From: Nicotiana tabacum
Taxonomy: Eukaryota; Streptophyta; Magnoliopsida; Solanales; Solanaceae
Direction of reading: 5' to 3'
Assembly (NCBI RefSeq): GCF_000715075.1
Contig: NC_134095.1
Location: forward strand, 47,594,806 to 47,658,805
Length of the DNA: 64,000 bases
Shown here: piece by piece, positions 22,303 to 34,330 of the stretch
How positions within the stretch are numbered: the stretch's first letter is position 1
Layout: each line of letters begins with the position of its first letter
The notes under the pieces: generated by a model
What the model was told of the DNA's origin: nothing
What the model saw: only the letters and a program-made list of their open reading frames with translations
The model's database searches: none
Program-made: the position numbers and the translations under genes

Positions 22303-24902
22303 TCATTTCAAATGAATGAGTGACACCACATGGTTGTCATCAATATTGCCCAAATAATGCTTGACACGATGCCCATTGACCCAGAAAACTTCACCATTCT
22401 TATTTTTGAGATCAATGGCACCAAAAAGAGTTACACCAACCACTTCAAATGGGCCGCTCCACTTAGACTTCAGCTTGCCCGAAAATAACCTCAACCGGGA
22501 GTTGAAAAAAAGAATCATGTCACCAACTTTGAATTCCTTCCCTCGGGCATACTTGTCATGAAGGTACTTCATCTTGTCCTTATACAAGGACGAGCTGGAG
22601 TAAGCATGAAACCTAAACTCATCAAGTTCATTCAATTGCTCAACCCGGAGATTTCAGCGACATCCCATTCTAAGTTCAACTTTTTCAGGGCCCACATAGC
22701 CTTATGTTCCAATTCTACCGGAAGATGACAAGCCTTCCCAAACACCAACCTATACGGCGACATACCAATCGGAGTCTTGAAAGCTGTACGATAAGCCCAA
22801 AGATCATCATCCAATTTCTTCGACCAGTCGGTCCTATTTGCATTGACAGTCTTGGACAAAATACTCTTGATCTCACGGTTGGACACCTCAACTTGGCCAC
22901 TCGCTTGAGGATGATAAGGAGTGGTCACCTTGTGATTTACCCCATACTTGGTTAGCAAAGAGTCAAAAGCCCGGTTGCAAAGATGAGAACCCCCGTCACT
23001 GATGATAGCACGTGGAGTGTCAAACCTCGTGAAGATACTCTTTTTCAAGAACGCCACCACACTTAGAGCTTCATTATTTGGCAAAGCTATGGCCTCAACC
23101 CATTTTGACACATAATCAACCGCTACTAAGATGTAGGTGTTGCCACAAGAACTTACGAATGGTCCCATAAAGTCTATCCCCCAAACATAAAAAATGTCAA
23201 CCTCTAGAATCATGTTAAGGGGCATCTCATCTTTCTTCGAAATCCCTCCAGCACGTTGGAATTCATTATATCTTTTCACAAAGTCACCGGCATCCTTGAA
23301 CAAAGAAGGCCAATAGAAACCACAACTCAACACTTTAGACGCCATCCTCTCCCCGCCATGATGGCCACCATAGGGCGAAGAGTGACAAGCTTCCACAATA
23401 TTCAATTGCTCTTCTTCGGGAACACACCGGCAAATTACACCATCGGTGCAAATTTTGAAAAGATACGGCTCATCCCAATAGTAGTCCAAACAATCCCGCT
23501 TGATCTTCTTCCTTTGGTTAGAAGAGAGCTCATACGGAACCACACCGATAACAAGATATTTGGCAATGTCGGCAAACCATGGCATGTCTAGCATTGAAAC
23601 CGAGAGGAGTTGTTCATCTGGAAAAGCATCATTTATCTCAAGGCCGTCCAAAGGCCTCCCTTCCTCCTCCAATCGAGACAAATGGTCCGCCACTTGATTT
23701 TCACTACCCTTTCTATCAACAATCTCCAAATCAAATTCTTGAAGAAGAAGCACCCATCTCATTAACCTCGCTTTTGAATCTTTCTTCATCATCAAGTACC
23801 TAAGGGCGGCGTGATCAGTATGAATAATCACTTTGGCCCCCATAAGGTATGGGCGAAACTTCTCCATGGCAAAAACAATGGCAAGCAATTCCTTCTCGGT
23901 GACCGTGTAGTTCCTTTGAGCTTCATTCATTGTCTTACTTGAGTAGTACACCAGATGGAATATTTTGTTGATTCTTTGGCCCAAGACCGCCCCCACCACA
24001 ACATTACTAGCATTGCACATGAGCTCAAAGGGAAAGCTCCAATTTGGTGCGATAATGATGGGGGTAGTCGTCAACTTTTGCTTTAGAAGCTCGAAAGCCT
24101 CCATACATCTCTCATCAAACACATATTTGGCATCTTTCTCTAGCAATTTACACAACGAGTTAACTACCTTAGAAAAGTCTTTGATGAATCTTCGGTAAAA
24201 ACCCGCGTGTCCAAGAAAACTCCTCACCCCTTTGACAGAAGTATGGGTAGGGAGCCTTGAGATAACCTCAATTTTCGCCTTATCAACCTCAATCCCTCTT
24301 TTTGAAATTTTGTGACCCAACACAATTCCTGCTTTTACCATAAAATGGCATTTCTCCCAATTGAGAACCAAGTTTGTGTCTTCGCATCGGGCCAACACAC
24401 GATCCAAGTTTTGCAAGCATTCACCAAATGAGTCCCCAACCACACTAAAATCATCCATGAAGACCTCCAATATGTCCTCCACCATGTCGGTGAAGATTTC
24501 CATCATACATCGTTGGAAGGTCGTCGGTGCATTACATAATCCAAATGGCATTCGAGAGAAGGCGAATGTGCCATAAGGACATGTGAAGGTTGTCTTTTCT
24601 TGGTCTTCCAGGGCAATGAGAATTTGGTTATAGCCTGAATACCCATCCAAAAAACAATAGAAAGCCCGGCCCGCAAGACGATCAAGCATTTGGTCTAAGA
24701 ACGGCAATGGGAAATGATCCTTTCTAGTCACCTTGTTCAACTTCCGGTAGTCCATGCATACCCTCCAACCCATCACAGTACGAGTTGGAATAAGTTCATT
24801 GTTTTCATTGGTCACCACCGTCATTCCTCCCTTCTTTGGCACACATTGTACTGGAGAAGTCCATGAACTATCAGAAATTGGATACACCACACCAGCGTCA
24901 AG
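22303..24902 (-). pseudogene. Athila-1 pol: RT, RNase H, integrase
   Basis: A 752-residue open stretch (24890-22632) carries RT ([33 protein letters not shown], catalytic [10 protein letters not shown]), RNase H ([29 protein letters not shown]), the HHCC integrase zinc region ([15 protein letters not shown]) and the DDE core ([33 protein letters not shown]). A one-base frameshift near 22650 separates the final integrase C-terminal domain (22635-22303; KEFKVGDMILFFNSRL, GPFEVV). A TAG at 24903-24905 lies directly upstream, separating pol from gag-protease in the same frame. RT and RNase H motifs look intact, so this is the best-preserved coding segment in the window. Confidence 0.95.
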
Positions 24903-27900
24903 CTACTTGATGACTTCCTTTTTGACCACCTCTTGCATGGCCTCATTGAGTCTCCTTTGATGTTCCAGAGACGGCCTAGAATCCTCCTCCAATATTATCT
25001 TGTGCATGCAAAACGTGGGGCTAATACCCCGAATATCCGTCAAGGTCCATCCAATCGCCCGCTTGCGCTTTTGAAGAACTGCCAAAGTGGTGTCAACCTG
25101 CACGCTAGTCAAGCAAGAAGAAAGAATAACCGGTAAAGTGAAATTAGGACCAAGAAATTCATACCTGAGGTGAGGAGGAAGTGGTTTCAACTCCAACACC
25201 AGTGGCTCCTCAATATATGGCTTGGTGGGTGGAGTTTTGCGATTTTCAAGATCAAGAGATAACTTCCTCGGTTCATAAGAATATGAGCCCATGCCATGTA
25301 ATGCGTTTACACACTCCACCCTTCTAGCATCATCATCAACATCCATGTTCAATAGCACGGCCTCAAGTGGGTCCTCAACATTTGCCATTGCGTTTGTGTC
25401 ATCCACTATCACCGCCGTGACAATGTCAACAAACGAACATACCTCGGTGCTATCCGGTTGCCTCATTGATTTACACACGTGGAACACCACCTTTTCATCT
25501 CCAACACGGAAGGTCAATTCTCCCGCTTCCACATCAACCAAGGCCTTCCCCGTAGCTAGGAAAGGCCTTCCAAGAATGATAGGCACCTCGAAATCCACTT
25601 CGCAATCCAAGATCACGAAATCGGCCAGCAATATGACCTTATCAACACGAACAAGGACATCATCAATAATACCCAAAGGCCGCTTCATTGACCGGTCTGC
25701 CATTTGAAGCCTCATAGAAGTTGGACGAGGTTGTCCGATACCCAAGGTCTTGAAGACCGAATATGGCATGAGATTGATACTTGCCCCCAAGTCACATAGG
25801 GCTTTTGCAAAATCGGCACTTTCAATGGTACATGGTATTGTAAATGCTCCGGGATCCTCAAGTTTCGGAGCCATAGAATGCACAATTGCGCTCACTTGAT
25901 GGGTCATCTTGATTGTCTCACACTCCATTGATCTCTTTTTTGTAACCAAATCTTTCATGAACTTTGTGTATCCCGGCATTTGCTCGAGTGCCTCCACCAA
26001 AGGAATGTTGATAGTCAAACTCTTCATCATTTCAATGAATTTCTTAAATTGGTTGTCACCCTTTTGCTTGGCCAACCTTTGAGGATATGGCGGAGGAGGT
26101 CTAGGTAAGGGTGCCTTGGCTTTTGGCACCATCGGTTCGGGCATATCAATGACGTGTTCCCTAGACGGGTTCACGGCCTCTTGAGTCTCCTCCTTACCCT
26201 CATCAATTTCAATTCTCACATCATCACTTGCACTTTGTTCAACAACATCCTCAACTACCAACGGGATCTCATTATTTCGTAACTCATCTTTATCTACTGT
26301 AACTTGGTTTCCTCGTGAGGCATGCACATCACCGCCTCTTCCACTTCACGTTGTCACTGCCATCACATGATTATTGTGCCCACCCTTGGGGTTTAGTACC
26401 GTATCACTTGGTAGAGCACCCTTTGGGCGAGTATTTAAAGACTGAGAGATTTGGCCTAATTGCACTTCCAAGTTCCGGATAGATGTGTTATGCGAAGCTA
26501 ATTGGGCCTCAGAATCTTGGTTCTTTTTAATCATCTTCTCGAACATGCTTTCAATGCTCCCCATCTCGCTTCCGGACGAACTCGGACATTGAGAAGGAAA
26601 GGGGGTGGATTGTTTTGTTGTTGGTACATGGGGCCCCTTTGAAAACCTTGCCCCCGGTTGCCTTGGTTCCCGCCATTGTTCCACCCTCCTTGATTGTTGT
26701 TGTTGCCCCAATAATTGTTATTACCATGCCAATTTTCTTGGTTGCCTTGATTACCCCAATTGTTGTTTTGGTTGTTGTTATTCCAATTACCTCCGCCTTG
26801 TTGTTGATTTCCCCAATTACCTTGAGGACGCCATTGTTGGTTTGAGGAGTTACCTCTATTCCCTTGATAGTTGTTGACATATTGGACCTCTTCGCTTTGA
26901 TCCTCATAGAACTCATTTGAATAACCACCACCATCATTGTTGTTGTCATATTGTTCACAATTACCTTGAGGTTGTTGCCCTCTTTACCTCCTTTTCAACA
27001 TAGAAACACCTTCCATTGCGTTGACTTGACGCGGGTTTTGGACTTGTTGCAATTGCACCTTTGCCAATTGATTCATAGTTGTTGTAAGCTCGGCTATAGC
27101 TTGGCCATGATTGTACAATTCCTTGTGCAAATGGATGACCGTGGGGTCACCTTGGGGCACGTTTGCTCGGCTTTGCCATGCCGAAGAGGTGTTGGCCATT
27201 TCATCAAGTAAATCACATGCCTCTTGGTAAGAAAGTTTCATAAAGTTCCCTCCGGCCAATTAGTTCACAATGCATTGATTTGTGGTGTTGATTCCCCGAT
27301 AAAAGGTTTGTTGAATCATAGCCTCGGTCATGTCATTATTAGGGCACTCTTTCACCACTGTTCTATATCTTTCCCATATATCATGCAAAGGTTCCGTTGG
27401 CTCTTACTTGAAAGCTAGAATTTCATCCCGAAGAGCTGCCATATGACTTGGAGAGAAGAACTTGGAAATAAATTTGTCCGCCAATTCATCCCATGTTGTA
27501 ATAGAATGATTGGGGAGCCTTTCTAACCAATCCAATGCTTTACCCCGAAGAGAAAATGGGAAAAGCCTCAATCTCAATGCATCCTCGGACACGTTTGTCT
27601 GCTTGCTACCGCAATATGTATCCACGAACCCCTTCAAGTGCTTGTAGGCATTTTGATCGGAGGAACCCGTGAAATAACCTCTTTGCTCGAGCAAGGTCAG
27701 CATAACATTTGTGATTTGAAAGTTCCCCGCCCGGATTCGGGGAGGAACAATAGCACTGGCGTATCCTTGATTTGGTAGAACTCTGAGAGCCACTCTCGGC
27801 GGTGCCGGAGGAGGGTCTGGAATGTTGTTGTTCTCATTTGCATTTATATTGACATGTCGGCCTCTCCGTGGAAGTTGAGGTAAGACCTCATCTTGTTCTA

Positions 27901-27961
27901 GATCCTCTACCTCCTCCCCCGCTATCACATTGCCGAGAGGGTCATTTGCATTAAGAGCCAT
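24903..27961 (-). pseudogene. Athila-1 gag and protease
   Basis: The ATG at 27961 (MALNANDPLG) begins gag. The retrotransposon-gag domain includes LRLRLFPFSLRGKALDWL and KFISKFFSPS (to 27404), followed by KLSYQEACDLLDEM (27259-26984). An Asn/Gln/Gly-rich RNA-binding tract follows at about 26958-26610 in place of a clear zinc knuckle. A frameshift near 26600 moves reading to the frame that holds MGSIESMFEKMIKKNQ and then the protease (26327-24903) with catalytic CDLGASINLMP and IILGRPFLAT. Stops lie at 27404 (TAA), 27260 (TAA), 26984 (TAA), 26346 (TGA) and 24903 (TAG). The protease Asp is followed by Leu rather than Ser/Thr, as is usual in Athila as I recall it. Confidence 0.92.
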
Positions 27962-28055
27962 TGTACCTGATTGATCGACACAAACAAAGTTAGTAAATAA
28001 GAAGGAAAGATAAGCAAAACACAATAGTAGCTACACAAATAGTCAACACCGTAAA

Positions 28056-28075
28056 GCTCCCCGACAATGGTGCCA
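28056..28075 (-). other. Athila-1 primer binding site, tRNA-Asp type
   Basis: On the minus strand this reads TGGCACCATTGTCGGGGAGC, five bases inside the LTR edge. The canonical Athila/Tat site complementary to tRNA-Asp is TGGCGCCGTTGCCGGGGA. The three differences are transitions at positions compatible with cytosine methylation decay. Confidence 0.85.
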
Positions 28076-28080
28076 AAAAT

Positions 28081-29644
28081 TGATCGCAGCGGACTCAACC
28101 TAAGGAAGAGTGAGCGCTAATACTTTTACCCAATAGTGGTATCGGGGTCAATTTTCCACAGGGAGCTTCAATTTGGAGTTGAGTGTTTGTATGGTCTAGG
28201 ACTATGTTTTAGCTCCTAATTGATCTGCTAACATTTTTGGTTTTCTTTTGATTATCAACTACAATTTATCAACTACAAGTTTAAAGCTAAGTTAGGCTAA
28301 GATATAGATTCTAAGTTGTATGCAATATAGAGAAAGGCACTAGGGTCATGGCATGTACCTAGGTGGTCAACTAACGGGTAGAGATTCCTAATGCAAGAAT
28401 GATGAATATGGGACTTATGCTATAACCATTGTACTTTTGTACCCACTCTCACACCTCTCGGTAGAGAGAGTGATTTTCCCCAATTGCCTCTCTCGAGACC
28501 AACTGGGTAGGCCAAATTGCCCAAGCAACTTATGGTTCAAGTTGGTAATTACTCTCTCGAGTTTTAACCCGTTAATTGGGACTACCATTCTCATGGGTCC
28601 ATCCCAATTCCTTGTTGGAATTAATCTTGGGGTCATAGACTCTCTTTCTCAAGAAGAGTCAAAACTCACTACGCTAGACTTAGTGTTTGCAACCACCAAA
28701 TCTTAATGAAAACATAAGATTAATCCAAATAACAAATACCCAACATCATTCATGCACTAAACAATTACACCCATTAATTACCCACACTAGGGTTGAGCCA
28801 CAACCCTAGCTAATGGGTTTAGCTAGCCATAATAGAAACAGAAATTGAAAAAATAGTAGATGAAATTGACATAATTATTAAGTACAATGTTAATCTACTC
28901 AAATCCACGTTAATACTAGAAGAAATTGCCCAACATGGACTAAAACTATGAAGTCTCGAGTTCAGCTGCTATGTGATAAAAAACCAAAATTGAAAACTGC
29001 ACCTAAAAAGTAAAATGTTCTACTTATACTACACAGGAAAAAGCAGACAAAAATACCCCTGAGGGTCTGGCGCGGACCGCGCACAAATAACGCGCGGCCG
29101 CGTAGAGGTTTGGGTCTTCATATCTTGTTTCTGACACTTGGGGACGCGGACTACGCAAATGCGATGCGCGGCCACGTAGGGCGTTTCCACGCGGACTGCA
29201 CTGATTAGGTGTGTGGCCGTGTGGGCTTTTGCCTTGAATGACCGAGTTTCTAACACTCTTGGGCGAGGACCGCGTGGAAAGGAGCGCGGACCGTGCATCT
29301 TGACTTTAAAATTGCATGGTCTCTAAACTATCCTGTGCGGCCGCGTGGCAAGGCAGTGCGGACCGCGCAGGTTTACCTGGAAATTGCCCAGCCTCTGAAC
29401 TCTCCTGTGTGGCCGCGAGACAAATCAGTGCGGACTGCACATGTCATTTTGTTCCCCACTTCAGTTGTCTTTTGACACTTGGCAGATTTCACTCCTTTTT
29501 GAGCCGATCTTTGGTATTTGTGATCTTGTCGCTCAAACCTGCAATCAAGCGCAATTTGTAAGCATTTTGGGACTAATTTATGGCAATTAATGCACAAAGC
29601 TTAGGTAAGAATGGGTATAAAACATGTATAAATCACAGTTATCA
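28081..29644 (-). repeat. Athila-1 5' LTR
   Basis: Starts TGATCGCAGCGGACTC next to the PBS and ends CACAGTTATCA at 29644. It is the partner of 15502-17066. The GC-rich dyad cluster lies at about 29065-29455, with exact GCGGCCGC at 29094 and 29337. Beyond 29644 element A protease coding resumes at once. Confidence 0.93.
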
Positions 29645-31470
29645 TTCCTGGCAACAGATCAATGCCAAAATCAATATCTCTGTCGGGTGGCATACCCGGA
29701 AGATCAGTTGGAAACACATTAGGGAAGTCTTGTACTACTGGGACCGAATCAACTGTAGGGGCATCAACACTAACATCTATCACATAGGCAAGATATGAAT
29801 CACACCCCTTCTCAACCATTCGCTGAGATTTAAGGAAAGAAATAACTCTACTGGGAGTGTGATCTAAAGTACCCCTCAACTCTACTCGCAGTACACCTGG
29901 TATAGCCAGCGTCACGGTTTTGGCGTGACAATCAAGAATAGCATAATGGGGCGACAACCAATCCATGCCTAAGATAACATCGAAATCTACCATGCTGAGC
30001 AATAATAAATTGTCTCTGGTCTCAAAACCACTAAGAGCAACAAATCACGACTGATAACTGCGATCCACAATAAGAGAATTCCCCACAGGAGTAGAAACAT
30101 AAATAGGGGAACTCAAAGAATCCCGAGTTACGCCCAAATATAGGGCAAAATAAGAAGACACATAAGAATAACTGGAGCTTGGATCCAATAGAACCGATGC
30201 ATCTCTATGACAAACCAGGACAATACCTGTGATGACAGAATCGAAGGCGACAACCTCAGTACGGGCAGGAAGGGCATAATATCTGGCCTCGCCTCCCCTT
30301 CTAAGGTGACGGCTGAGCAGGTGGAGTAGCAACTGATGCTGGAACCATAGCCTGGGAACTCTGCGGGGCACGCTGTGGCCGAGGAGTCTGTGGAGGTGCA
30401 CCCCTCATAAGTCTGGGGCAATCCCTCACCATATAGCGGGTGTCGCCACACTTAAAACAAGCTCTGGGAGGGCGTGGCGGTTGTGACTGGCTCGGGCTAG
30501 GTATGCTGGACTGACTACTGAAAGCACCCTGCGTAGGAGGCGCACTAGATACTAGAGGTGCATAATAAGGCTCCCGAGGTCTAGGAGGAGCTAGAATACC
30601 ACTGGCTACTGGAAGAGCTAAATGAATGGGGCGACTCATATAACCCCTACCATGACGAACTACAGCTGGAGCATGGGCACCAGAATAATGGCCCAACTCT
30701 CGAGACCTCTTGGCCTCCCTCCCCTCTCTATCACGAGCATGCATTCCCTCCACTCTCCTAGCAATTCTCACCACCTTCTAATAAAAAATATCTATCTCTA
30801 ACTCACGAGCCATGCTAGACCTGATGCTGGGAATGAGCCCCTTAATAAACCGACGAAACCCTCTCACGAACTGTAGCAACCAAGGTTGGTGCATGCCTAG
30901 CCAAGTTAGTGAAATGGACAACATACTCCAAAACAGTCATAGTGCCCTGGTGCAAATGCTCAAAATCTATGCGCCATGCGTCCCTGAGGCTATAAAGGAC
31001 AAACTCCCTCAAGAACATATCTGAAAATTGAGTCCACGTAAGGGATGCTGCCTCAACTGGACTATCCAACTCAAAAGTACGCCACCACTGGTAGGCTGCT
31101 CCTCGAAGCTAGAAGGTAGTGAAAGAAACCCCACTTGATCCTGATACACCCATAGTGCGGAGGATACAGTAACACTCCTCCAAAAATCCCAGGGCATCAT
31201 CTGATGCTAAACTACTGAATACAGGAGCCTTATACTTCTTGAACCTCTCAAGCCTCTACTGCTCATCCTCTGAAGTCGTTACCCTATCCTCGAGCTAAAA
31301 TGGGGCCACAGGCGGTGCCGGTATAACCTCTAGGATCTAATCAACCTAGACTCACTGCTCAGGAGTACAGGCAGCGGGAGTCTGTGTTCCTCCCCTGGCC
31401 TGGGATGTTGCTGCAGTAAGGGAAATCAACCTTGCCTAAGCTAGAGTGGTGTATATGCTCACGATTGGTG
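29645..31470 (-). pseudogene. element A gag and protease
   Basis: Minus strand, right to left: the gag capsid region with YQWWRTFELDSP, FSDMFLREFV and VVHFTNLARHAP (31200-30842), a glycine/proline-rich linker, then a zinc knuckle CFKCGDTRYMVRDC at about 30470-30430 in which the expected His is Tyr. The protease follows with LLDPSSSYSYVSS (near 30210), FDVILGMDWLSPHYA (near 29980) and QDFPNVFPTDLPGMPPDRD before the Athila-1 junction at 29645. The DPG motif common in plant chromovirus proteases reads DPS here. Stops occur throughout. Gag begins near 31470, where similarity stops abruptly at inserted LTR fragments. Confidence 0.88.
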
Positions 31471-31479
31471 CCCAGTTCA

Positions 31480-31900
31480 GAGGTTATTGGTGAGATCCCT
31501 TCTCCGGACTTGTCTTGGTCTTGGTATGCATTTTTGTTATAGATATTATGGGTATGTCAGGGCCTTGTTCCGGCAATGTTGTAGCACTTATGTTCCTTTA
31601 GAGGCTCATAGACAGGTGTCGACTCATGTATAGTTTGGTATGCCTTGTCGGCTGATTTTTGTTGTATAGTCTTTCATAGCAGTGTGGTAGCTCGTACCTT
31701 ATATATAGTTTCTTGACTGTCTAGTCATCCTATGTTATGTATGTTCATGTCATTATCTTTCATTGTTGGTTGTTCATGATCCATATCTACCATTTATATT
31801 GATCTCGTCAGCCCTAAAAGATAATAAAAAAGGTTAGATAAAGGTACGTTGGTGCTCGACAAGTATGGTCGGGTGCTAGTTATGTACAATTGGAGTCGCG
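31480..31900 (+). mobile_element. LTR fragment of a gypsy family (plus orientation)
   Basis: The sequence includes GACTTGTCTTGGTCTTGGTA, GGCTCATAGACAGGTGTCG and GGTGCTCGACAAGTATGGTC. This resembles the 3' part of Solanaceae gypsy LTRs and is architecturally like the 2551-4403 LTR read on the opposite strand. The terminal GGGTCGTGACA is missing. It interrupts the 5' end of element A gag. Confidence 0.45.
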
Positions 31901-31904
31901 CAAA

Positions 31905-33084
31905 GAAGGAAGGGAATAGACTCACATACATTGTATATACTTCCCAACCTCAAGCTTTGAAAATGTCATGACTCCTTACTCTACAATAAGAGAAATGACA
32001 CTATCGTTATCATTTAGGCATCGTAACTATTATGTATCGACCACAACTTATTTTACGATGAAACGGACAGAACATCCCCTATTTATATGACTTTCCACAA
32101 GTAAAAAAATTACCAAACAGACCAAAAAACATCAATAATAATCATATTGAGCCTACCAAAATAGTCCACCAACCAACAACATTACTACCAAGCCTTTCGA
32201 TATATATATTTCACAAGTTCTAGCTTCAATGACTTAGCCACAACTTGCATAATCTTAAATATATGTAGGGTAAGAGGTTACTTACCTGTAAATAAAAAGC
32301 AAAACTTCAATTTGACCTTAATGTTTCACGAAATATCCCTCCAATGCTGCCGCAAGAACAAGGAAGCGAAACTAGCAATCAATTAGGGGTTTTCGGCACT
32401 AGAATCACTTTAGAAGACTTGAAATCACCTAGGGTTGATATTAAAAACTTGAGGGAGTATTTACAGAACATAAACCACTTAAAACAACCTCCCACATGAG
32501 CTGGCACAATACAATAATGAGAAACAACAAGAAGAACAAGAAACTTACTAGCGCCACGGGATTCCCGACATTTGATTTGTGTTGTTTGCCCTTTGTTTGG
32601 GTATTGGATCATGAGAGAAACTTGAGAGGATATTTTTAGGGTTCTAAGGTCTGAATACACTAAAAACAATGACTTAAAACGGGGTTGATTCCTCTTTTAT
32701 ATATATATCCATATGTCTTAAACCGCCTATGTGGGCTCATAGAGAGGTGCTTGGCGCGGTCTTGTAAAAACGCAAATATCTCTCTACTCAGAGATCGTAT
32801 GGATAAACGGTTTAATGATTTGGAAACTAGACTCATAGATCTTCAATTTGGTGGGTAGATCACCCCGTAATTCCCATTAAACTGGAAGAAAATCTTAGTA
32901 ATATTTGACCTAAAGTTTAAGTAAAATTATGAACGTAAGTTGCGCCAATGTTTGTTGACTTTTGTTTTATAACTTGTTTGACTTCAAGAGTTATGATACA
33001 AATATTATATGATTAAAATACCTTAAAACATGACCTCTTAAATATATTAAGCACCTCTAGGTTTACCCGAAAATACGGGTTACA
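31905..33084 (-). mobile_element. LTR or LTR fragment (minus orientation) with TATA box
   Basis: On the minus strand this starts TGTAACCCGTATTTTCGGG at 33084, a typical gypsy LTR start. It contains a TATA box (GGATATATATATAAAAGAGG, complement of about 32693-32712) some 380 bp in, as expected for a U3 region. The left edge is uncertain. It lies between element A's PBS/leader (33085-33304) and gag, opposite in orientation to the fragment at 31480-31900. A short ORF at 32379-32669 has no recognisable domain. Confidence 0.5.
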
Positions 33085-33304
33085 ACATCCTTGATTCGTT
33101 TAACTTCTAATATTTGTTAACCCCCCTTATACACCCTTGTATCATTTAAGACCAATAGGATTAACTTCTTATCATCTCAAAGATAATCTCTTCTCGGATT
33201 TACGTCGACTACCTTACGACATGAACTAACATACGTGAATATGAGTTGTAAGATGCGAGTCTCTAATTAACCGGCTTGTGATTCATGACTCCTATGAACC
33301 TAGA

Positions 33305-33316
33305 GCTCTGATACCA
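33305..33316 (-). other. element A primer binding site, tRNA-iMet type
   Basis: On the minus strand this reads TGGTATCAGAGC, a perfect 12-base match to the plant initiator tRNA-Met complement, three bases inside the 5' LTR edge at 33320. Confidence 0.93.
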
Positions 33317-33319
33317 ACT

Positions 33320-33972
33320 TGTCATGACCCGAGTTCACCCTCCGTGAACTGTCGTGATAACACCTAGTCTCTACGACTAGGTAAGCCTAACAATTTGCGA
33401 AAATGGGATACGAAATAAAAACTAGCTAAAAACTGTGGATAAAAACATAAATAAAATGTTTAAAATGCCGCTCAACATATACAAATAAGCTCTCAAACTA
33501 AAACAACTCCCAAAGCCTCGAATCTAATGAAATCACAAGCTGCTGAATAACCACAAGAATTCTAACTCCAGAATGTCTAAACAAAAGTAAATATAGGAGA
33601 GTAAAACTAAAGGGGAGAATAGAGAGGGACTCCTCGGTCTGCGAACGCGGCAGATATACCTCGAAGTATCTAAAGATCACCTCGCCTTATTGATGGTATG
33701 GCTGGGCTAAAGAACCTGGATCTGCACATAAAAAACATGTGCAAGAAAGGGCATGAGTACACCACAACATTACTCAGTAAGTGCCAAGTCTAACCTTGGT
33801 CGAGTAGTGACGAGGAAGGTCAGGGCCCTACTGATTATAGATGAAAAACAAGGTAAAAAAATATAGAATACGACAATATAATTAAAGTGCTAACAGTCTA
33901 TAACGAATAAAAACACATAAATAATCTAACTCAGTACACAGAAATAGCAATAGTGGATCTCTCGGAATACCG
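33320..33972 (-). mobile_element. element A 5' LTR, inner part, interrupted by Athila-2
   Basis: Starts TGTCATGACCCGAGTTCACC beside the PBS and follows the 3' LTR (9977 onward) closely for about 650 bp. At 33972, within the first unit of the ~50-bp tandem array (GGATCTCTCGGAATACCG), it switches to Athila-2. The rest of this LTR must lie to the right of the window. Confidence 0.9.
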
Positions 33973-34330
33973 TTAATCGAAGCCAACCCTACACCACTAC
34001 AAAGTAGCGAGAGTGATCGAAGCAGCTTTTACCTGAGATGGTCGGGATTGATTCCACAAGGAGCTAGAAAAGGGAATTGGATTCCTATCTAAACTAGAGA
34101 TGCGTAGTGCTCTTAATTACTCTTCCAATCATCTTTTGATTGAACTCTACTTCTAATATTTATGCTAATGATAAGCTAAACTAAGAATGATTTCTTGTAG
34201 GGTTTTCTAAATAGTTAAAGAGGCAATAGGTAAGTGACTTTCTCCTAGGTGAATACTTGACGGGATCTAAAGCCTAAGGCAAAGACGTTATGTGGGGATT
34301 GTGATATAGCCAATGCACAGAATTACTCAC
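33973..34330 (-). repeat. Athila-2 3' LTR, distal part
   Basis: Begins TTAATCGAAGCCAACCC, alignable with the Athila-1 LTR start TGATCGCAGCGAACTC, and shares CTTTTACC, AAGGAGCT and CCTAGGTG blocks. An alternative start, TGATCGAAGCAGC at 34014, is possible. It ends in ATTACTCAC where the Ogre inserted; CTCAC (34326-34330) is the left target duplication. Confidence 0.8.

Larger units (their letters stand above)
15502..29644 (-). mobile_element. Athila-1: full-length Athila-type Ty3/gypsy retrotransposon
   Basis: The element is 14,143 bp with 1,564-1,565-bp LTRs bounded by TGATCGCAGC and GTTATCA, a tRNA-Asp-type PBS, gag-protease-RT-RNase H-integrase, and an extra ORF downstream of pol, the hallmark of Athila. 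It inserted into element A pol: A's protease ends ...DFGIDLLPG at 29645 and resumes at 15501 with the RT-proximal segment. The target duplication is not clean (AGGAA versus AGGGC on the minus strand). The LTRs differ by ten substitutions in the first 125 bases, mostly transitions, so it is not recent. Confidence 0.93.

Noticed and set aside
24903..24905. TAG between protease and RT as a programmed readthrough stop.
   Set aside because: Four other stops and two frameshifts in the same reading frame and the Trp-to-stop transition make decay far more likely.
33305..33316. tRNA-like sequences at the PBS sites as tRNA genes.
   Set aside because: Only 12-20 bases complementary to tRNA 3' ends are present, each next to an LTR edge.
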